Shown: positions 62,459-64,000 of the stretch, one piece after another
Layout: the number at the start of each line of letters is the position of its first letter
Position numbering within the stretch: the stretch's first letter is position 1
From: Chromatocurvus sp046260765
GTDB lineage: Bacteria > Pseudomonadota > Gammaproteobacteria > Pseudomonadales > Halieaceae
Assembly (NCBI GenBank): GCA_046260765.1
Contig: JBHEOO010000004.1
Coordinates: 1 to 64,000, forward strand
DNA length: 64,000 bases
Direction: 5' to 3'
Translations under genes and position numbers: made by a program
Notes under the pieces: generated by a model
The model's input: only the letters and a program-made list of their open reading frames with translations
What the model was told of the DNA's origin: nothing
Database searches by the model: none

Positions 62459-62724
62459 GACGGGTTATCGAGATCTTTGCCAGTTCGCGTCGCGAGGGTA
62501 TGTACCTTTACACGCGACGCGAGCAGGTATGGAATGAACTTCCGGGGCCATTGCGACAGGCCTTTGGCGACCCCAGACGCGTCATGACGCTGATGTTGAC
62601 ACCTGAGCGGCGGCTCGCGCGCGCCAGCGCCGCCGAGGTTATTGCGGCGATCGATGACAAGGGGTTTTTTCTGCAGATGCCACCCGCTTATTCAGATGCA
62701 GTGATGCGGCAACCTGATGAATGA
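62455..62724 (+). CDS. ycgL: YcgL family protein
   Basis: An 89-residue cytoplasmic protein of the YcgL (UPF0745/DUF709) family, function unknown. EIFASSRREGMYLYTRR opens the sheet and AAIDDKGFFLQMPP closes it. The order rnd-ycgL-ycgN is conserved in gammaproteobacteria. Its end overlaps ycgN by 8 nt. Confidence 0.93.
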   Translation: MRRVIEIFASSRREGMYLYTRREQVWNELPGPLRQAFGDPRRVMTLMLTPERRLARASAAEVIAAIDDKGFFLQMPPAYSDAVMRQPDE

Positions 62725-63166
62725 TGCTTGGTGGAACAGATTGACGCTGAGCGAACTGTCGACCGAGCAGTGGGAGCAACTCTGCGACGGCTGCGGGCAG
62801 TGTTGCCTGCATGTCCTTGAAGACGATGAGACCGGGGAATTTGTGCGTACGAGTGTGCACTGTCGCTACCTCGACCCGTCGGCATGCCGCTGTACAGACT
62901 ACGCAAATCGCCTGCACAACGTGCCGGCCTGTGTTGCGCTCACGCCCACAACGGCGGCACTCTACGACTGGCTTCCGTCCACCTGTGCCTACCGCCTGCG
63001 GGCGGTTGGACTCCCCCTGCCGGACTGGCATCCACTTGAGACCAACGATTCAAACAGCGTCCACCATGCCGGTATTTCTGCGCGCGGCCGCATCATCAGT
63101 GAAGAATTCGTACCGGAGGATCATATGGATGAATATGTCATGCACTGGGTCGGGCAGGGGGACTGA
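62717..63166 (+). CDS. ycgN: UPF0260 cysteine-cluster protein YcgN
   Basis: A 149-residue YcgN-type protein (cysteine-cluster, CxxCxxxCC family), probably binding zinc or Fe-S. The cluster is CDGCGQCCLHVLED near residues 23-36, with additional cysteines at ACRCTDYANRLHNVPAC and in STCAYRLRA. Function unknown. It begins in the end of ycgL and is followed after 3 nt by a small membrane protein. Confidence 0.93.
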   Translation: MNDAWWNRLTLSELSTEQWEQLCDGCGQCCLHVLEDDETGEFVRTSVHCRYLDPSACRCTDYANRLHNVPACVALTPTTAALYDWLPSTCAYRLRAVGLPLPDWHPLETNDSNSVHHAGISARGRIISEEFVPEDHMDEYVMHWVGQGD

Positions 63167-63169
63167 GAC

Positions 63170-63502
63170 ATGTTGACCGAAACCGGATACCTGGTCGCGA
63201 TGACGGTCTATCTGATTGCCGGACTTTTCACCTGCGTGGTCGGCGCGCGCTGGGTAGCGAAGCGGCCGGGTTGGCGGCTGGGATGGTTTCTCACTGGCGC
63301 GGCACTGCTGTTAACGCCTGCGTTTCCTTCGCCGGGTATGGATACCCTTGCGCCGGCGAGCATCGTGGCCGGTTTTCAGCTGGCTACCGCGGGTGTCGAG
63401 CCGGCAATGCACGCACTGCGTCCGCTCGCGCTCACTGTTGCGGCAGCGTGGCTGTTTACCCTGGTGGCCGCCGTCGTGCTCTGGCAGCGCAGCAGACGCT
63501 AG
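63170..63502 (+). CDS. Small membrane protein, function unknown
   Basis: A 110-residue protein with three hydrophobic segments: about 8-27 (VAMTVYLIAGLFTCVVGARW), 37-52, and 85-104 (LALTVAAAWLFTLVAAVVLW). It ends RSRR. No family is recognised. Its place between ycgN and a MoxR ATPase and its ATG just 3 nt after the ycgN stop suggest it belongs to the same transcript. Confidence 0.72.
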   Translation: MLTETGYLVAMTVYLIAGLFTCVVGARWVAKRPGWRLGWFLTGAALLLTPAFPSPGMDTLAPASIVAGFQLATAGVEPAMHALRPLALTVAAAWLFTLVAAVVLWQRSRR

Positions 63503-63579
63503 CGGTTGCCCGACTTGCGCAGGCACCCTGGCAATCGGTAACCTTCCGCATTCTTTTTTGTCACGGGCATGGGCATATT

Positions 63580-64000
63580 ATGAAATTCACTGGAACCAGG
63601 AACTACGTCGCTACCGACGATCTGCGCATGGCAGTTGATGCTGCGGTCAATCTGCAGCGGCCCCTGCTCATCAAGGGAGAGCCCGGCACAGGCAAGACCA
63701 TGCTTGCGGAAGAGGTGGCAGAGGGCCTGGGCAAGCCGCTGATACAGTGGCACATCAAGTCGACGACCAAGGCGCAGCAGGGCCTGTACGAATACGATGC
63801 TGTTTCCCGCCTGCGCGATTCGCAGCTGGGCGACGAAAAGGTCTACGACATCGGCAACTACATCAGGCGCGGCAAGCTCTGGGACGCCTTCGCAGCGGAA
63901 GAGCAGGTGGTGCTGTTGATTGACGAGATCGACAAGGCGGACATCGAGTTCCCGAATGACCTGCTGGTAGAGCTGGATCGAATGGAGTTCTATGTCTACG
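63580..64000 (+). CDS. MoxR-family AAA+ ATPase, 3' partial
   Basis: The frame from the ATG at 63580 stays open to the window end (140 codons visible). The Walker A is GEPGTGKTM (about residues 33-41), and WHIKSTTKAQQGLYEYDAV follows. The Walker B is LLIDEIDKADIEFPNDLL near residue 112. This second MoxR copy differs from the one at 39774 and matches the subfamily usually followed by a VWA-domain CoxE-like gene. That gene would be beyond the right edge. Confidence 0.9.
   Translation, partial: MKFTGTRNYVATDDLRMAVDAAVNLQRPLLIKGEPGTGKTMLAEEVAEGLGKPLIQWHIKSTTKAQQGLYEYDAVSRLRDSQLGDEKVYDIGNYIRRGKLWDAFAAEEQVVLLIDEIDKADIEFPNDLLVELDRMEFYVY

Overview
The window is a GC-rich chromosomal segment of a gammaproteobacterium. 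The core gene order (leuC-leuD-leuB-asd-fimV-truA-trpF-...-accD-folC-dedD-cvpA-purF-metZ, then dnaX-ybaB-recR and rnd-ycgL-ycgN) resembles that of Pseudomonas and related lineages. The lipid-type genes in the first 11 kb (two acyl-CoA dehydrogenases, a DHRS12-like SDR with a START-type domain, a thiolase-like TLP1 protein) would fit a marine, lipid- or sterol-degrading member of the Cellvibrionales/Halieaceae type. That placement is inference. The sequence contains a 10-base N run inside leuD, so it comes from a scaffolded assembly.

Layout. Positions 1-11.3 kb hold a partial nucleotide-sugar-type transferase, yciH, slyX, and a lipid or xenobiotic block: two acyl-CoA dehydrogenases facing an epoxide hydrolase/SDR operon, then an HSL-type esterase, plsC, a dienelactone hydrolase and a thiolase-like protein. 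Positions 11.3-16.1 kb hold a one-domain asparaginase, polyphosphate:AMP phosphotransferase and pyruvate phosphate dikinase on the minus strand. Positions 16.2-21.5 kb hold two lipoproteins coupled to rlmKL, a flavodoxin-like protein and a hotdog thioesterase. Positions 21.5-26.7 kb hold a divergent LysR regulator and leuCDB-asd. Positions 26.9-43.7 kb are a long plus-strand run: fimV, truA, trpFBA, accD, folC, dedD, cvpA, purF, metZ, and a MoxR/DUF58/transglutaminase module. Positions 43.7-48.4 kb hold acnB, miaE, lpxH and ppiB. Positions 48.6-52.9 kb hold glnS, cysS, a Pro-His-Arg tRNA cluster with a clear sigma70 promoter, and chaC. Positions 52.8-58.4 kb hold a large MscK-type channel, the SRP RNA gene and a GMC oxidoreductase. 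Positions 58.6-64 kb hold dnaX-ybaB-recR-rnd-ycgL-ycgN, a small membrane protein and the start of a second MoxR ATPase.

No mobile element, CRISPR array, prophage or defence island is visible. Most genes are housekeeping. Genes are packed tightly, with many ATGA stop/start overlaps and five convergent gene pairs whose coding ends overlap.

The strongest non-obvious signal is a complete E. coli-like programmed -1 frameshift cassette inside dnaX (A AAA AAG heptamer, GC hairpin 6 nt downstream, GA-rich SD-like element upstream, immediate -1 stop), predicting a 426-residue gamma subunit. Other points worth a second look are the SRPBCC-SDR fusion, a possible two-subunit acyl-CoA dehydrogenase, low-complexity acidic tails on AccD, GlnS and SlyX, a candidate operator between the LysR gene and leuC, and the leuD assembly gap that falsely breaks the gene.
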